Below the pieces are notes generated by a model. The model saw nothing but the letters and a program-made list of their open reading frames with translations, was not told where the DNA came from and made no database searches. This document shows positions 32,103-41,204 of a DNA stretch of 64,000 nucleotides, piece after piece (the first letter of the stretch is position 1; each line of letters begins with the position of its first letter). The position numbers were made by a program, and so were the translations under genes. Source of the DNA: Hydrogenovibrio kuenenii DSM 12350 (lineage in GTDB: Bacteria; Pseudomonadota; Gammaproteobacteria; Thiomicrospirales; Thiomicrospiraceae); NCBI RefSeq assembly GCF_000526715.1, contig NZ_JAGP01000001.1, forward strand, positions 1,178,001-1,242,000, in the 5' to 3' direction.

Positions 32103-32159
32103 AACGGCCTACCAAATTATGTAGGCCGTCAATACGGCATAGCGAACCATTATGCCGTA
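32103..32159 (-). terminator. Tandem hairpins between frr and uppS
   Basis: Two perfect 9-bp hairpins: TACGGCATA / TATGCCGTA (32133-32159) and ACGGCCTAC / GTAGGCCGT (32104-32129). On the minus strand the second is followed by TTTTATTTTG, so it looks like a Rho-independent terminator or attenuator after frr. Confidence 0.75.
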
Positions 32160-32178
32160 AACGCATGTAAAATTCAGC

Positions 32179-32736
32179 TTATATTTCCATCAAACTCGCT
32201 TCTTTTTCAGCTAATATCTTATCAATCTGTGCAACAAAACCATCAGTCGTCTTCTGGACAGTCTCCTCAGCACGTCTCAATTCATCATCTGTGATTTCTT
32301 TATCTTTATTCAAATCTTTAAAATCAGAATTTGCATCTCGTCGAACATTTCTAATCGCAACTCTTGCTGCCTCAGCTTCAGTTCTAGCTAGACGAATAAA
32401 CTCCTTGCGACGTTCCTCAGTCAATGGCGGCATAGGAATTCTTAACATATTACCGTGTGACACAGGGTTTACACCCAAATCAGACTGCATAATTGCTTTT
32501 TCAATTGGAGCGACCATCGTTTGCTCCCAAGGCTGAACAGCAAGTGTTCTCGCATCTTCAATATTAATATTAGCAACCTGGCTAATTGGCACTTCAGAAC
32601 CGTAATAGTCTACAGTGACCGCGTCTAAAATACTCGGATGAGCTCGTCCAGTACGGATTTTAGCAAAATTGGACTCTAAGTTCTCAACCGACTTTGCCAT
32701 ACGACTCTTCGCATCGTCATGAATCTCATTTATCAT
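32179..32736 (-). CDS. frr: Ribosome recycling factor
   Basis: 185 aa, exactly the usual length from ATG 32736 (GGAG 6 bases before; an ATG four codons upstream overlaps the ribosome binding site). KIRTGRAHPSILD and the closing helix with DKILAEKEASLMEI are typical. It splits post-termination ribosomes with EF-G. Confidence 0.98.
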   Translation of the reverse strand: MINEIHDDAKSRMAKSVENLESNFAKIRTGRAHPSILDAVTVDYYGSEVPISQVANINIEDARTLAVQPWEQTMVAPIEKAIMQSDLGVNPVSHGNMLRIPMPPLTEERRKEFIRLARTEAEAARVAIRNVRRDANSDFKDLNKDKEITDDELRRAEETVQKTTDGFVAQIDKILAEKEASLMEI

Positions 32737-32751
32737 ATTTATCTCCATTAA

Positions 32752-33465
32752 TTAAGAACGAACTAAGGTGCCTTCATCTTCACCCTTAACAATTCTTACC
32801 ACAGCGTCATCTTTAAACATATCAAACACACGAATAGGCATATTGTGATCTCTACACAAAACAAATGCTGTCATATCCATTACTTGTAAATTTTTAGAAA
32901 TCACTTCATCGAAAGTTAGTTCAGAATAACGCTGAGCAGATGAATCTTTCATTGGATCAGCTGTATAAATACCGTCTACCTTAGTCGCCTTCATCACCAA
33001 TTGAGCATCAATTTCAATACCTCTTAATGCTGCTGCGGTATCAGTCGTAAAGAAAGGGCTTCCTGTTCCTGCTGCAAAAATAACAATCTTTCCTTGCTTT
33101 AAATCCTTTCGAACATGATTTGCATGAAAACCGTGGGAAACACCTTCTATAGACATAGCCGAATAAACAACTGCATCCATATCCATATCTTCAACGACAT
33201 CTCTTAAAGCCAATGCATTTATTACAGTAGCCATCATACCCATCTGGTCACCGGTTGTTCTTTGAATTCCAGAACCTGCTATTTGCGCTCCGCGGAAAAT
33301 ATTTCCACCACCAACAACAATTCCAACCTCAACCCCTAAATCACTTAGTGCTTTCACTTGTCCCACTACTTGACGTAGAGTCGTCGCATCCAGACCAAAA
33401 TCACTGGCACCCATTAAAGCTTCGCCACTAAATTTCAACAATACTCTCGAGTATTTCAACGACAT
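32752..33465 (-). CDS. pyrH: Uridylate kinase
   Basis: 237 aa amino-acid-kinase-fold UMP kinase. RVLLKFSGEALMG, GIVVGGGNIFRG and the TDTAAALRGIEI region match the family. ATG 33465 is chosen behind GAGAAAA; a start seven codons upstream is possible. Followed by frr 15 bases on. Confidence 0.97.
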   Translation of the reverse strand: MSLKYSRVLLKFSGEALMGASDFGLDATTLRQVVGQVKALSDLGVEVGIVVGGGNIFRGAQIAGSGIQRTTGDQMGMMATVINALALRDVVEDMDMDAVVYSAMSIEGVSHGFHANHVRKDLKQGKIVIFAAGTGSPFFTTDTAAALRGIEIDAQLVMKATKVDGIYTADPMKDSSAQRYSELTFDEVISKNLQVMDMTAFVLCRDHNMPIRVFDMFKDDAVVRIVKGEDEGTLVRS

Positions 33466-33553
33466 AATTTTCTCTACCCCATTCAACCCTAGAAAAAAGT
33501 ATTTTTAAACCAAAGAATCTTATCTTTTTTGTTTAAAAATACCTTTCACGCAC

Positions 33554-33588
33554 AAAAAAAGCCACAACACGAAATACGCATTGTGACT
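33554..33588 (-). terminator. Terminator after tsf
   Basis: On the minus strand AGTCACAATGCG / CGTGTTGTGGCT (with wobble pairs) around a 5-base loop, followed by seven T. It separates rpsB-tsf from pyrH-frr. Confidence 0.75.
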
Positions 33589-33602
33589 TCTACAAAAGTA
33601 TT

Positions 33603-34487
33603 TTAACCTTTAACTGCGGCCGCTGCTGCAGCTACTTCGTCAGCAAAGTTTGTTTGCTCAATTTCAATACCTTCACCTACTTCCAAGCGAACAAATGCTT
33701 TTACATCAGCATTGTTTGATTTAAGCAATTTTTCAACAGTTTGATCAGGGTCTTTTACAAACGCCTGACCTAGCAAAGTAATCTCCTCAAGATACTTGCG
33801 CATACGCCCTTCAATCATCTTCTCAATGATTTCCATTGGCTTGCCTGAGCTTTTCGCTTGTTCAATTTGGAAGTTACGCTCTTTCTCCAACATTTCAGCA
33901 TCAACATCAGCAGCAGATATTGCAGAAGGCTTTGATGCAGCAACATGCATAGCCACATCACGAATCAAAGAGTCTTCACCACCTTCCATCGCAACCACTA
34001 CACCGATCTTCTCACCATGCTGATACTGACCGATTTGACCGCTGGTTTCAACCAATTCAACACGACGAACCCCCATGTTTTCACCAATTTTCGCGATTAG
34101 CTCACGACGGGTTACATCAATTGTTTTGCCATTTGCCATGGTTTGATCCATTAGTGCAACAGGATCAGTAACACCTGACTTCAAAACGATATTAGCGATT
34201 TCATCTGCAAAAGCTTTGAATTCATCACCTTTAGCAACAAAGTCTGTTTCACAGTTAACTTCAACGATAGCCGCTTTTTTCTTATCGTCAGAAATAGCAA
34301 TTGCAATAACACCTTCCGCAGCAGTACGCCCTGCTTTCTTATCTGCACCGGCCATACCTTTTTTACGAAGGTGCTCGATTGCTGCTTCCATATCACCATC
34401 TGTTTCAGACAAAGCTTTTTTACAATCCATCATTCCTGCGCCAGTAACTTCGCGCAGCTCTTTAACCATAGAAGCTGTAACTGCCAT
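33603..34487 (-). CDS. tsf: Elongation factor Ts
   Basis: 294 aa nucleotide exchange factor for EF-Tu. [12 protein letters not shown] in the N-terminal UBA-like domain and [13 protein letters not shown] in the core. The second of two close ATGs is chosen because TGAGG lies about 8 bases before it. Confidence 0.98.
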   Translation of the reverse strand: MAVTASMVKELREVTGAGMMDCKKALSETDGDMEAAIEHLRKKGMAGADKKAGRTAAEGVIAIAISDDKKKAAIVEVNCETDFVAKGDEFKAFADEIANIVLKSGVTDPVALMDQTMANGKTIDVTRRELIAKIGENMGVRRVELVETSGQIGQYQHGEKIGVVVAMEGGEDSLIRDVAMHVAASKPSAISAADVDAEMLEKERNFQIEQAKSSGKPMEIIEKMIEGRMRKYLEEITLLGQAFVKDPDQTVEKLLKSNNADVKAFVRLEVGEGIEIEQTNFADEVAAAAAAVKG

Positions 34488-34519
34488 TTTCATTTCCTCA
34501 AATTAGGTTTAAAAACAAG

Positions 34520-34543
34520 AAAGCCCAGCAAACGCCAGGCTTT
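34520..34543 (-). terminator. Attenuator-like hairpin between rpsB and tsf
   Basis: Stem AAAGCC...GGCTTT with inner wobble pairs around a GTTT loop on the minus strand, followed by CTTGTTTTT. It would partly terminate rpsB transcripts before tsf, as reported for the rpsB-tsf operon of E. coli. Confidence 0.65.
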
Positions 34544-34560
34544 GAAAAAGTGATTCTAGA

Positions 34561-35298
34561 TTATTCTGCGTCTGCTTTTTCTTCGACGAAGTCGTCGCCT
34601 TCAACCGCAGTGGTGATAGTAGCTTTACCTTCACCAATAGCATCAGCTGCTGCAGCCAAATACAAAGAAACTGCTCTTACAGCATCATCATTTCCAGGAA
34701 TAACGTAATCAATTTCGCTTGGATCATTATTCGTATCCACAACACCAACAACCGGAATACCTAGGTTTCTAGCTTCCTGAATAGCAATCTTTTCATTACC
34801 AGTATCGATGATGAAAATTGCATCTGGCATAGCACGCATATCTTTAATTCCGCCCAAAGACAATTCTAGCTTCTCTTTTTGGCGCGTACGCATAAGAGCT
34901 TCTTTTTTGGTAATTTTTTCAAAAGTACCATCTTGTTCTTGAGCTTCTAAATCTTTCAAACGCTTTATAGACTGTTTGATTGTTTTGAAGTTGGTAAGCA
35001 TTCCACCCAACCAACGGTGGTTTACATAAGGCATCCCACAACGTTGTGCTTCTTGTTTAACTAAATCACCTGCGGCTCTTTTAGTACCAACAAAAAGAAC
35101 ACTTCCTTTTTTTGCAGCAACGCCACCTAGGAAGTTTAGAGCATCGTTAAACATTGGTAAGGTTTTTTCCAAGTTTACGATATGAATTTTGTTTCGAGCA
35201 CCGAAAATGTACTCACCCATTTTAGGGTTCCAATAACGAGTCTGATGTCCAAAATGAACACCCGCTTCAAGCATTTGGCGCATAGTAACTTTTGCCAT
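34561..35298 (-). CDS. rpsB: 30S ribosomal protein uS2
   Basis: 245 aa. [20 protein letters not shown], the WLGGMLTNF block and [19 protein letters not shown] are invariant uS2 features. ATG 35298 has GGAG 7 bases before it; the upstream ATG at 35310 overlaps that site. First gene of rpsB-tsf. Confidence 0.99.
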   Translation of the reverse strand: MAKVTMRQMLEAGVHFGHQTRYWNPKMGEYIFGARNKIHIVNLEKTLPMFNDALNFLGGVAAKKGSVLFVGTKRAAGDLVKQEAQRCGMPYVNHRWLGGMLTNFKTIKQSIKRLKDLEAQEQDGTFEKITKKEALMRTRQKEKLELSLGGIKDMRAMPDAIFIIDTGNEKIAIQEARNLGIPVVGVVDTNNDPSEIDYVIPGNDDAVRAVSLYLAAAADAIGEGKATITTAVEGDDFVEEKADAE

Positions 35299-35467
35299 GT
35301 TTTTCTCCATTTCTTGGGTTAAGCCTCCGCATTTCCCATCATTTGAACCCTTTTACTGGATATCTATTGACCCAGCTTACTTAACAACTTAAAGTAATTA
35401 GGCACCCCAAACGATGTGTTGGAAAGCGTGTGGTTTTTTCTGTTAGAATTGCCATCAACTTAGATAG
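35299..35467 (-). promoter_or_regulatory. Long rpsB leader, candidate S2 autoregulatory RNA
   Basis: The promoter at 35475-35503 predicts a leader of about 170 bases, part of the 330-base gene-free stretch 35299-35628. It can form GGGTT / AACCC pairing around the ribosome binding region (minus strand, roughly 35355-35320), with a further GC-rich segment upstream. In gammaproteobacteria S2 represses its own mRNA through such a leader. The structure here is inferred by eye only. Confidence 0.45.
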
Positions 35468-35474
35468 CGGCGCA

Positions 35475-35503
35475 TTTATACCATAATGACACGCTCATTT
35501 CAA
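35475..35503 (-). promoter_or_regulatory. Promoter of rpsB-tsf
   Basis: On the minus strand TTGAAA (35503-35498), 17 bases, TATAAA (35480-35475); strong sigma-70 form. The map side of the same divergent region has TAAAAT near 35570 without a convincing -35. Confidence 0.8.
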
Positions 35504-35628
35504 TTTAAACCTTGGAATTTCATAAAGATTTAAAACAGTCCGTTTCTTTAGAAACCATTCTGTAAAATAGTCGATCAATCCGAAGCGATTCCAATATATT
35601 AACCCTTAACAAAGGTGGTTTTTAATTA

Positions 35629-36414
35629 ATGGCAATAAAAATAAAAACCCAAGAAGAAATTGCAAAACTTCGCATTGCGGGAAAACTTGCAGCAGATGTC
35701 CTTGAGATGCTAACACCTCATGTTGTTCCTGGTGTCTCAACAGGTGAACTCAACAGAATCGCTCATGATTATATGGTCAATACTCAACAAACCATACCAG
35801 CCACATTAAATTACCATGGTTTTCCTGCTTCAACCTGCATATCCATTAACCATGTAGTCTGTCACGGTATCCCTGATGACAACAAAAAACTTAAAAAAGG
35901 CGACATAGTTAATATAGACGTTACCGTCATTAAAGATAAATATCATGGTGATACAAGCATGATGTTTGAAGTTGGCGAAGTTAAGCCATTTGCAAGCCGT
36001 CTTTGCCGTGTTGCAAGGGAGTGTATGTGGTTAGGAATCGAGCAAGTAAAACCAGAAGCTTCATTGTATGACGTTGCAGCAGCCATTGAAGACCATGCTC
36101 ATAAGAACAACTTCAGTGTAGTGAAAGAATACTGCGGGCACGGAATTGGCTCTGAATTTCACGAAGAACCTCAAGTATTGCACTATAGATCACCGGAATT
36201 AAAAAACATCATTTTTAAACCTGGCATGGTATTTACAATTGAACCCATGATTAATCTGGGTAAAGCAGATATTCGCTTACTTGGTGATAACTGGACAGTC
36301 GTAACCAAAGACAAAAAGCTTTCCGCACAATGGGAACACACAATCTTAGTTACCGAGACTGGCTATGAAGCACTTACACTCAGACAAAATGAAGAACCAT
36401 TTCTTCCAGAATAA
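35629..36414 (+). CDS. map: Methionine aminopeptidase, type I
   Basis: 261 aa cytosolic metalloprotease removing N-terminal Met. The His in NYHGFP, Asp ligands in NIDVTVIKDKYHGDTSMMF, CGHGIGSEFHEEP and TIEPMI give the full metal site. AAAGG lies about 10 bases before the ATG. It is divergent from rpsB and 24 bases from glnD, the usual rpsB/map/glnD order. Confidence 0.98.
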   Translation: MAIKIKTQEEIAKLRIAGKLAADVLEMLTPHVVPGVSTGELNRIAHDYMVNTQQTIPATLNYHGFPASTCISINHVVCHGIPDDNKKLKKGDIVNIDVTVIKDKYHGDTSMMFEVGEVKPFASRLCRVARECMWLGIEQVKPEASLYDVAAAIEDHAHKNNFSVVKEYCGHGIGSEFHEEPQVLHYRSPELKNIIFKPGMVFTIEPMINLGKADIRLLGDNWTVVTKDKKLSAQWEHTILVTETGYEALTLRQNEEPFLPE

Positions 36415-36438
36415 ACTTATTTAAATTGAGCCTTTTTC

Positions 36439-39072
36439 ATGTCAGACACACCTGTTTTGCCAAACTTTATATCAAGCCTTCAACATGATGAGCGAAAAGT
36501 TTCTTTGCAAAATGGGCGTCTACTTTTAGAACAGTTCAACCAACAACAATTTGAAAAATTTGACAATAATAGTTCAATCGAAAGCTTGCTAAAGGAACGC
36601 ACTTCTTTTGTTGATCAGCTCATCATTAAAATATGGCATCACTTCTTATCAAAAGAAGAACAGGAAAACATTTCTTTAGTCGCTGTTGGTGGCTACGGAC
36701 GACAAGAACTTCAACCCTATTCAGATATTGACCTTCTCATTCTTGGTGATAATTGCACTCAATTTAAAGACCCTATTTCAGACTTTATTACCTATTTATG
36801 GGACCTAGGCTTTCAAGTTGGTCATTCTGTTCGAAGTATTGCAGAATGCATCGCTGATGCAAAAGAAGATCTTTCAACAGCAACCAGTCTAATTGAATCT
36901 CGCTGGCTCGCTGGCGACTACGAAATTTCACAAAAACTACAAAAAATTTGGCTCAACAAAACCTTCTGGCCCAGCATTCAGTTTTTTGAAGCAAAACTGG
37001 AAGAGCAGCAAGTACGTCATAAACGCTTTCAAGATACATTTTATCAATTAGAACCAAACGTAAAAGAAAGTCCAGGTGGTTTAAGAGACCTACAAACCAT
37101 ATTCTGGATAGCCAAGCGTCACTTTGGTGCACACTCATTTCAAGGGTTGCTTGAACATGACTTTATCTCTCTTAGAGAGTTTCAAGAAATTCAAAAAGCT
37201 TACTGGTATCTGAACAAAATTCGTTTTGGCCTTCATCGACTCAAAAAACGCCATGAAGACAGGCTTCTTTTTGAATATCAACAACAGTTAGCCGAGTTAT
37301 TTGGTTTTCATGACGACGACACCAATAAGATGGTTGAAAGCTTTATGAAGCCCTACTATCAAAATGTCAGTGCTGTTGCTCGATTGAATGAAATTTTAAT
37401 CCAGCATTTTAAAGAAGAAATCTTCAAACCAGAGCAAGAGTCGATTGAACATATCAATCCTAGGTTTCAAATGATTAACAATTACCTAGATGTTAAACAT
37501 GATGACCTTTTTGAAAAAAACCCAACGGCATTACTAGAAATTTTTATTATTCTAGAAAATTACAAGCAATCTATACAAGGGATTCGCTCTAGAACCATTC
37601 GACTTATTCGAAACAACCTACATTTAATCAATAAAGAATTCCGTTCTGACCCAATAAACAAAGCCCTTTTTATTGAGATATTTCGCCAACCAAAAGGTGT
37701 AAATGCCTCACTAAAACGTATGCACGCTTATGGTATTCTTGGTGCTTACCTACCTGTTTTCCAAAAAATATCAGGACTAATGCAATTCAATATATTTCAT
37801 GCTTATACAGTTGATGAACACACCCTCTTAGTTATACGAAATATTCGACGATTCTTTGTAGATGATCATGCTTATGAATTCCCTACAGCGCATCAGATTG
37901 CGAAAAACATATGCAAACCTGAAATACTACTTTTAGCGGGCTTGTTTCATGATATTGCTAAAGGAAGAGACGGTGCACATGAAGAACTCGGTGCGATTGA
38001 TGCCAAAAACTTTAGCTTCCGACACAACCTTTCGGAAAACGACAGTACGCTTTTAAGTTGGCTAGTTCTAAAACACCTTGAGTTTTCATATATTGCACAG
38101 AAAAAGGATTTATCTGACCCTCAAGTTATTACACAGTTTGCAAAAACTGTCGATAACCAAGAACGATTGGATTACCTGTACTTGTTAACTTTAGCAGACG
38201 TATTAGCTACATCCCAAGATGTTTGGAATGACTGGAAAAACCAGCTTTTCTTGCAGCTTTATCACAGAACAACTCAGGCTTTAGACAACTCATCCGCTTT
38301 ACCAAGAGACAAAACAAAGCAAGCAATCCTGAATAAAGAACGCGCTCGAGAGCTATTGAAAAAAAGAGAAATCCATACGTCTGACTATCAAGAGTTTTGG
38401 GCTGCATTTGATAAAACTGAACTCTTCAATCAACAAACCACAGCAGAAATATCTCGCATCACCAAACAGCTCTACAATGCGGATAAGCAAAACATTCTGA
38501 TAAACCTAGAAGGTAAAACACAGCGAGGTGCAACAGAGCTGATTCTTTACATGCCTGACCGCAACTACCTGTTCGCACAAATTACCAATATCATTGATAA
38601 ACTAGGCTTAAACATTGTCGAGGCCAAGATATACTCCGGTTCAAACGGTCAAACACTTGTCATTATTTACTTACTTGATAGAGAAAACAATTGCATCGAT
38701 GACAAGGAAAAACTATATCAAATCACTGAAACCTTGCATTATGAGCTAAGTTTATCTAGCCCCTCTCCTCAATCACAACAGCCTCAACCTCGAAGAATTC
38801 GTGTATTCGAGACTCCTACCGAAATAAAATTCAATGAGGTGAGCGACCAGTTTACAGAACTCACGATTCACACAAAAGACATCCCTGGATTGCTAGCACG
38901 TATAGGTCTAGCATTCAAACAATGTGAAATTCGCGTACATGGTGCAAGAATCAACACTGTAGGTGAAAAAGCAGAAGATGTTTTCCTAATCAGTTCAGCA
39001 CATCAAATTTCGCTAAAACAAGATGACCTAAAAGAAAAACTAACTGCAACCTTACTCGAATATATTGAATAA
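36439..39072 (+). CDS. glnD: [Protein-PII] uridylyltransferase/uridylyl-removing enzyme
   Basis: 877 aa bifunctional nitrogen sensor. Nucleotidyltransferase motif GGYGRQEL (84-91) with SDID (95-98); HD domain with LFHDIAKGRDGAHEE near 500; two C-terminal ACT domains (about 690-770 and 800-877) for glutamine sensing. It modifies PII proteins, none of which lies in the window. It converges on the VOC gene with a 24-base gap. Confidence 0.97.
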   Translation: MSDTPVLPNFISSLQHDERKVSLQNGRLLLEQFNQQQFEKFDNNSSIESLLKERTSFVDQLIIKIWHHFLSKEEQENISLVAVGGYGRQELQPYSDIDLLILGDNCTQFKDPISDFITYLWDLGFQVGHSVRSIAECIADAKEDLSTATSLIESRWLAGDYEISQKLQKIWLNKTFWPSIQFFEAKLEEQQVRHKRFQDTFYQLEPNVKESPGGLRDLQTIFWIAKRHFGAHSFQGLLEHDFISLREFQEIQKAYWYLNKIRFGLHRLKKRHEDRLLFEYQQQLAELFGFHDDDTNKMVESFMKPYYQNVSAVARLNEILIQHFKEEIFKPEQESIEHINPRFQMINNYLDVKHDDLFEKNPTALLEIFIILENYKQSIQGIRSRTIRLIRNNLHLINKEFRSDPINKALFIEIFRQPKGVNASLKRMHAYGILGAYLPVFQKISGLMQFNIFHAYTVDEHTLLVIRNIRRFFVDDHAYEFPTAHQIAKNICKPEILLLAGLFHDIAKGRDGAHEELGAIDAKNFSFRHNLSENDSTLLSWLVLKHLEFSYIAQKKDLSDPQVITQFAKTVDNQERLDYLYLLTLADVLATSQDVWNDWKNQLFLQLYHRTTQALDNSSALPRDKTKQAILNKERARELLKKREIHTSDYQEFWAAFDKTELFNQQTTAEISRITKQLYNADKQNILINLEGKTQRGATELILYMPDRNYLFAQITNIIDKLGLNIVEAKIYSGSNGQTLVIIYLLDRENNCIDDKEKLYQITETLHYELSLSSPSPQSQQPQPRRIRVFETPTEIKFNEVSDQFTELTIHTKDIPGLLARIGLAFKQCEIRVHGARINTVGEKAEDVFLISSAHQISLKQDDLKEKLTATLLEYIE

Positions 39073-39096
39073 ACGCTCTAACTTCGACTTACAAGA

Positions 39097-39477
39097 CTAA
39101 GTAACTGGGGATTCAAACAATTCGAACGCATTCTCATCCAAGTCGCGAACAAAAAGTGCTTTTCTACCCGATCGGCTAGCTGTATATGCGATTCCCATCG
39201 ACTCTAATTTACGCTTAAACTCTTCAATAGCACTGACTCTTAACGCAAAGTGATAGTCCCTACCACCATGCTCAGGGCGTTCTACATTAGCATTCGGGTT
39301 ATCTAACTCCATAAGATGTATGCTCTGCCCTTGTTGCAAATCAAGCCAATAGCCGGGGAAACCTAAATTTGGGCGTTCCAGAATATCCAACCCAAGCAAA
39401 TTCTGATAAAACTTAAGCGATGCATCCGCATCCTTAACAAGGATACTGACATGATCGAATCCCAAACATTTAGACAT
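39097..39477 (-). CDS. VOC-superfamily (glyoxalase-like) protein
   Basis: 126 aa from ATG 39477, which has AGGGG 7 bases before it (an ATG at 39492 overlaps that site). It has the paired beta-alpha-beta-beta-beta units of the vicinal oxygen chelate fold: FDHVSILVKDADASLKFYQ and DYHFALRVSAIEEFKRKLE, with metal-ligand candidates His near the start, the central IHLME and FELFE at the end. The reaction is not deducible; lyase, dioxygenase or resistance roles occur in this fold. Confidence 0.88.
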   Translation of the reverse strand: MSKCLGFDHVSILVKDADASLKFYQNLLGLDILERPNLGFPGYWLDLQQGQSIHLMELDNPNANVERPEHGGRDYHFALRVSAIEEFKRKLESMGIAYTASRSGRKALFVRDLDENAFELFESPVT

Positions 39478-39672
39478 ATTAATGCCCCTCAAGAATTTAA
39501 AACAATGTGATTATACCAAAGTGCATAAAACTCAACGTCAGGTCAAATGAGGCAAGAACAAGAAATAAGAAGAATTTCATGTACTCTTTAGAAAAACCAA
39601 GAGTAAAAACAACAGGTTTGGAATTAAGTTATATAACCATTTAATGTTTAAAAAGATAGGAAAGAAAGTGAA

Positions 39673-39701
39673 AATTACTCGACCAGCATAGCCGAGTAAT
39701 T
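39673..39701 (-). terminator. Terminator after dapD
   Basis: On the minus strand AATTACTCG / CGAGTAATT, 9-bp stem and 11-base loop, followed by TTTCACTTTC. The remaining bases of the 265-base gap 39478-39742 hold no gene I can see. Confidence 0.75.
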
Positions 39702-39742
39702 CAATATATTGCTCTACAATGATTGATAAACAATATGATTAT

Positions 39743-40642
39743 TTAGTCGTTATTGTGCAGAACACTATTTAGCCCGCCCCAAAGCGTTCCATCAGTCATA
39801 ACAGCTTGCACTTCACCAGTTTGGCTATGGCGACGGAATAGCAGTTTCGATTGTCCAGACAAATCACGAGCTGACACAATAGAACCATCTGGCATTTTTA
39901 CCTTAGTCCCTGCTGTCAAGTAAAGACCTGATTCAACAATACAGTCATCACCCAGAGAAATGCCAAGACCTGCGTTAGCGCCTAGTAGATTGCGCTGCCC
40001 CATAGAGATAACTTGTTTACCACCACCAGAAAGCGTACCCATAATTGAAGCACCGCCACCGATGTCAGTATGATCACCTACCACTACACCAGCAGAAATT
40101 CGCCCTTCAACCATTGATTGTCCCAATGTACCTGCATTGAAGTTAACAAAACCTTCATGCATGATCGTTGTCCCAGAAGCCAAGTGAGCACCAAGTCGAA
40201 CGCGGTCTGCATCACCAATACGAACACCTTCAGGAATCACATAATCCACCATACGTGGGAACTTATCGATAGATGTAATGGTTAACTGGATAGGCTGATC
40301 AGAGATTGCTTCACGTAAGTTTTCAACCTCAGACGGAAGGACAGGTCCCGCACTGGTCCAAGCAACATTAGCCAATAGGCCAAATACACCATCCAAGTTA
40401 ATTTCGTGTGGCTTGTAAGCGCACTCTGACAACAAGTGTAGACGTAAATAGGCCTCTTCTGCCGACTTAGGCGCGTCATCAATTGAGTCAATTTCAACCG
40501 TTACAAAATCGGCTTTGATTACACCTGCCTGTAACGCCAAACAGTTACGGGCGATTTCTTTATTAGAACGAGGAAACCATACATCCAAAGTCGTTCCGGT
40601 TTTAGCATCGCAATAACGGTGTCCAATTCGCTTGATTGTCAT
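39743..40642 (-). CDS. dapD: Tetrahydrodipicolinate N-succinyltransferase
   Basis: 299 aa left-handed beta-helix acyltransferase of the succinylase lysine/diaminopimelate pathway. RIGHRYCDAKTGTTLDVWFP, VRLGAHLASGTTIMHEGFVNFNAGT and the GGGASIMGTLSGGGK repeat region are DapD-specific. Start is ATG 40642, since upstream in-frame codons overlap the promoter. It is divergent from yffB-dapE; the product feeds DapC and then DapE. Confidence 0.95.
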   Translation of the reverse strand: MTIKRIGHRYCDAKTGTTLDVWFPRSNKEIARNCLALQAGVIKADFVTVEIDSIDDAPKSAEEAYLRLHLLSECAYKPHEINLDGVFGLLANVAWTSAGPVLPSEVENLREAISDQPIQLTITSIDKFPRMVDYVIPEGVRIGDADRVRLGAHLASGTTIMHEGFVNFNAGTLGQSMVEGRISAGVVVGDHTDIGGGASIMGTLSGGGKQVISMGQRNLLGANAGLGISLGDDCIVESGLYLTAGTKVKMPDGSIVSARDLSGQSKLLFRRHSQTGEVQAVMTDGTLWGGLNSVLHNND

Positions 40643-40682
40643 ATCTCTTGTCTCTTCAAAATCAAAAATAAATAAACGATAA

Positions 40683-40711
40683 AGTATACCTTCTTGGCAA
40701 TATAGATACAA
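40683..40711 (-). promoter_or_regulatory. Promoter of dapD
   Basis: On the minus strand TTGTAT (40711-40706), 17 bases, TATACT (40688-40683), about 40 bases before the dapD ATG, which argues against the longer reading frame. Confidence 0.7.
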
Positions 40712-40826
40712 AATTACATCTACGAAAAGCGAGGATTTAATGGCTTTTTTATCCCTTTTAAGGAAATGAGAGTAGATAAGCTATATAATCACTCGCTTTC
40801 AAACAATTGACTTCTAAGCAACAAGT

Positions 40827-41177
40827 ATGAATAACATGAAAATGTATGGCATCCCAAATTGCGATACCGTTCGTAGAGCACGTAAATTCTTGGAAACGCA
40901 CGGCACAGATTATGAATTCCATGATTTCAAAAAGCTGGGGTTGAGTATTGAGACCATCGAATCATGGGTAAGCAAACAGCCGTTGGATGTTCTGGTTAAT
41001 AAAAGAAGCACCAGTTGGAAACAATTAACGGATGATCAAAAATCCACGCTAATTTCTGGCTCCGATTTGTCTGTTTTAACCGAAATGCCAACCTTAATAA
41101 AACGTCCTGTATTGGAAGTCAATGGCGATTTACTTATCGGCTTCAAACAGGCAGAATACGAAGATCTCTTGAAATAA
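40827..41177 (+). CDS. ArsC/Spx-family thioredoxin-fold protein YffB-like
   Basis: 116 aa. MYGIPNCDTVRRARKFLE gives the single Cys of the ArsC-like CDT site; KRPVLEVNGDLLIGF is the conserved cis-Pro region. E. coli yffB has the same size and also sits immediately before dapE. It has no arsenic genes nearby, so a glutathione-dependent thiol reductase-like role is more likely than arsenate reduction. Start at ATG 40827 or an ATG three codons on. Confidence 0.88.
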   Translation: MNNMKMYGIPNCDTVRRARKFLETHGTDYEFHDFKKLGLSIETIESWVSKQPLDVLVNKRSTSWKQLTDDQKSTLISGSDLSVLTEMPTLIKRPVLEVNGDLLIGFKQAEYEDLLK

Positions 41178-41204
41178 ATTTCAACCTATACAAAAGCATC
41201 CAAT

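Noticed and set aside
34520-34543. GCCAGGC in the rpsB-tsf hairpin as a repeat copy
   Set aside because: Only seven bases agree with the core and the stem is explained as an attenuator.
40827-41177. Arsenate reductase in an arsenic resistance locus
   Set aside because: No ars genes nearby, and the yffB-dapE arrangement is the known housekeeping context.
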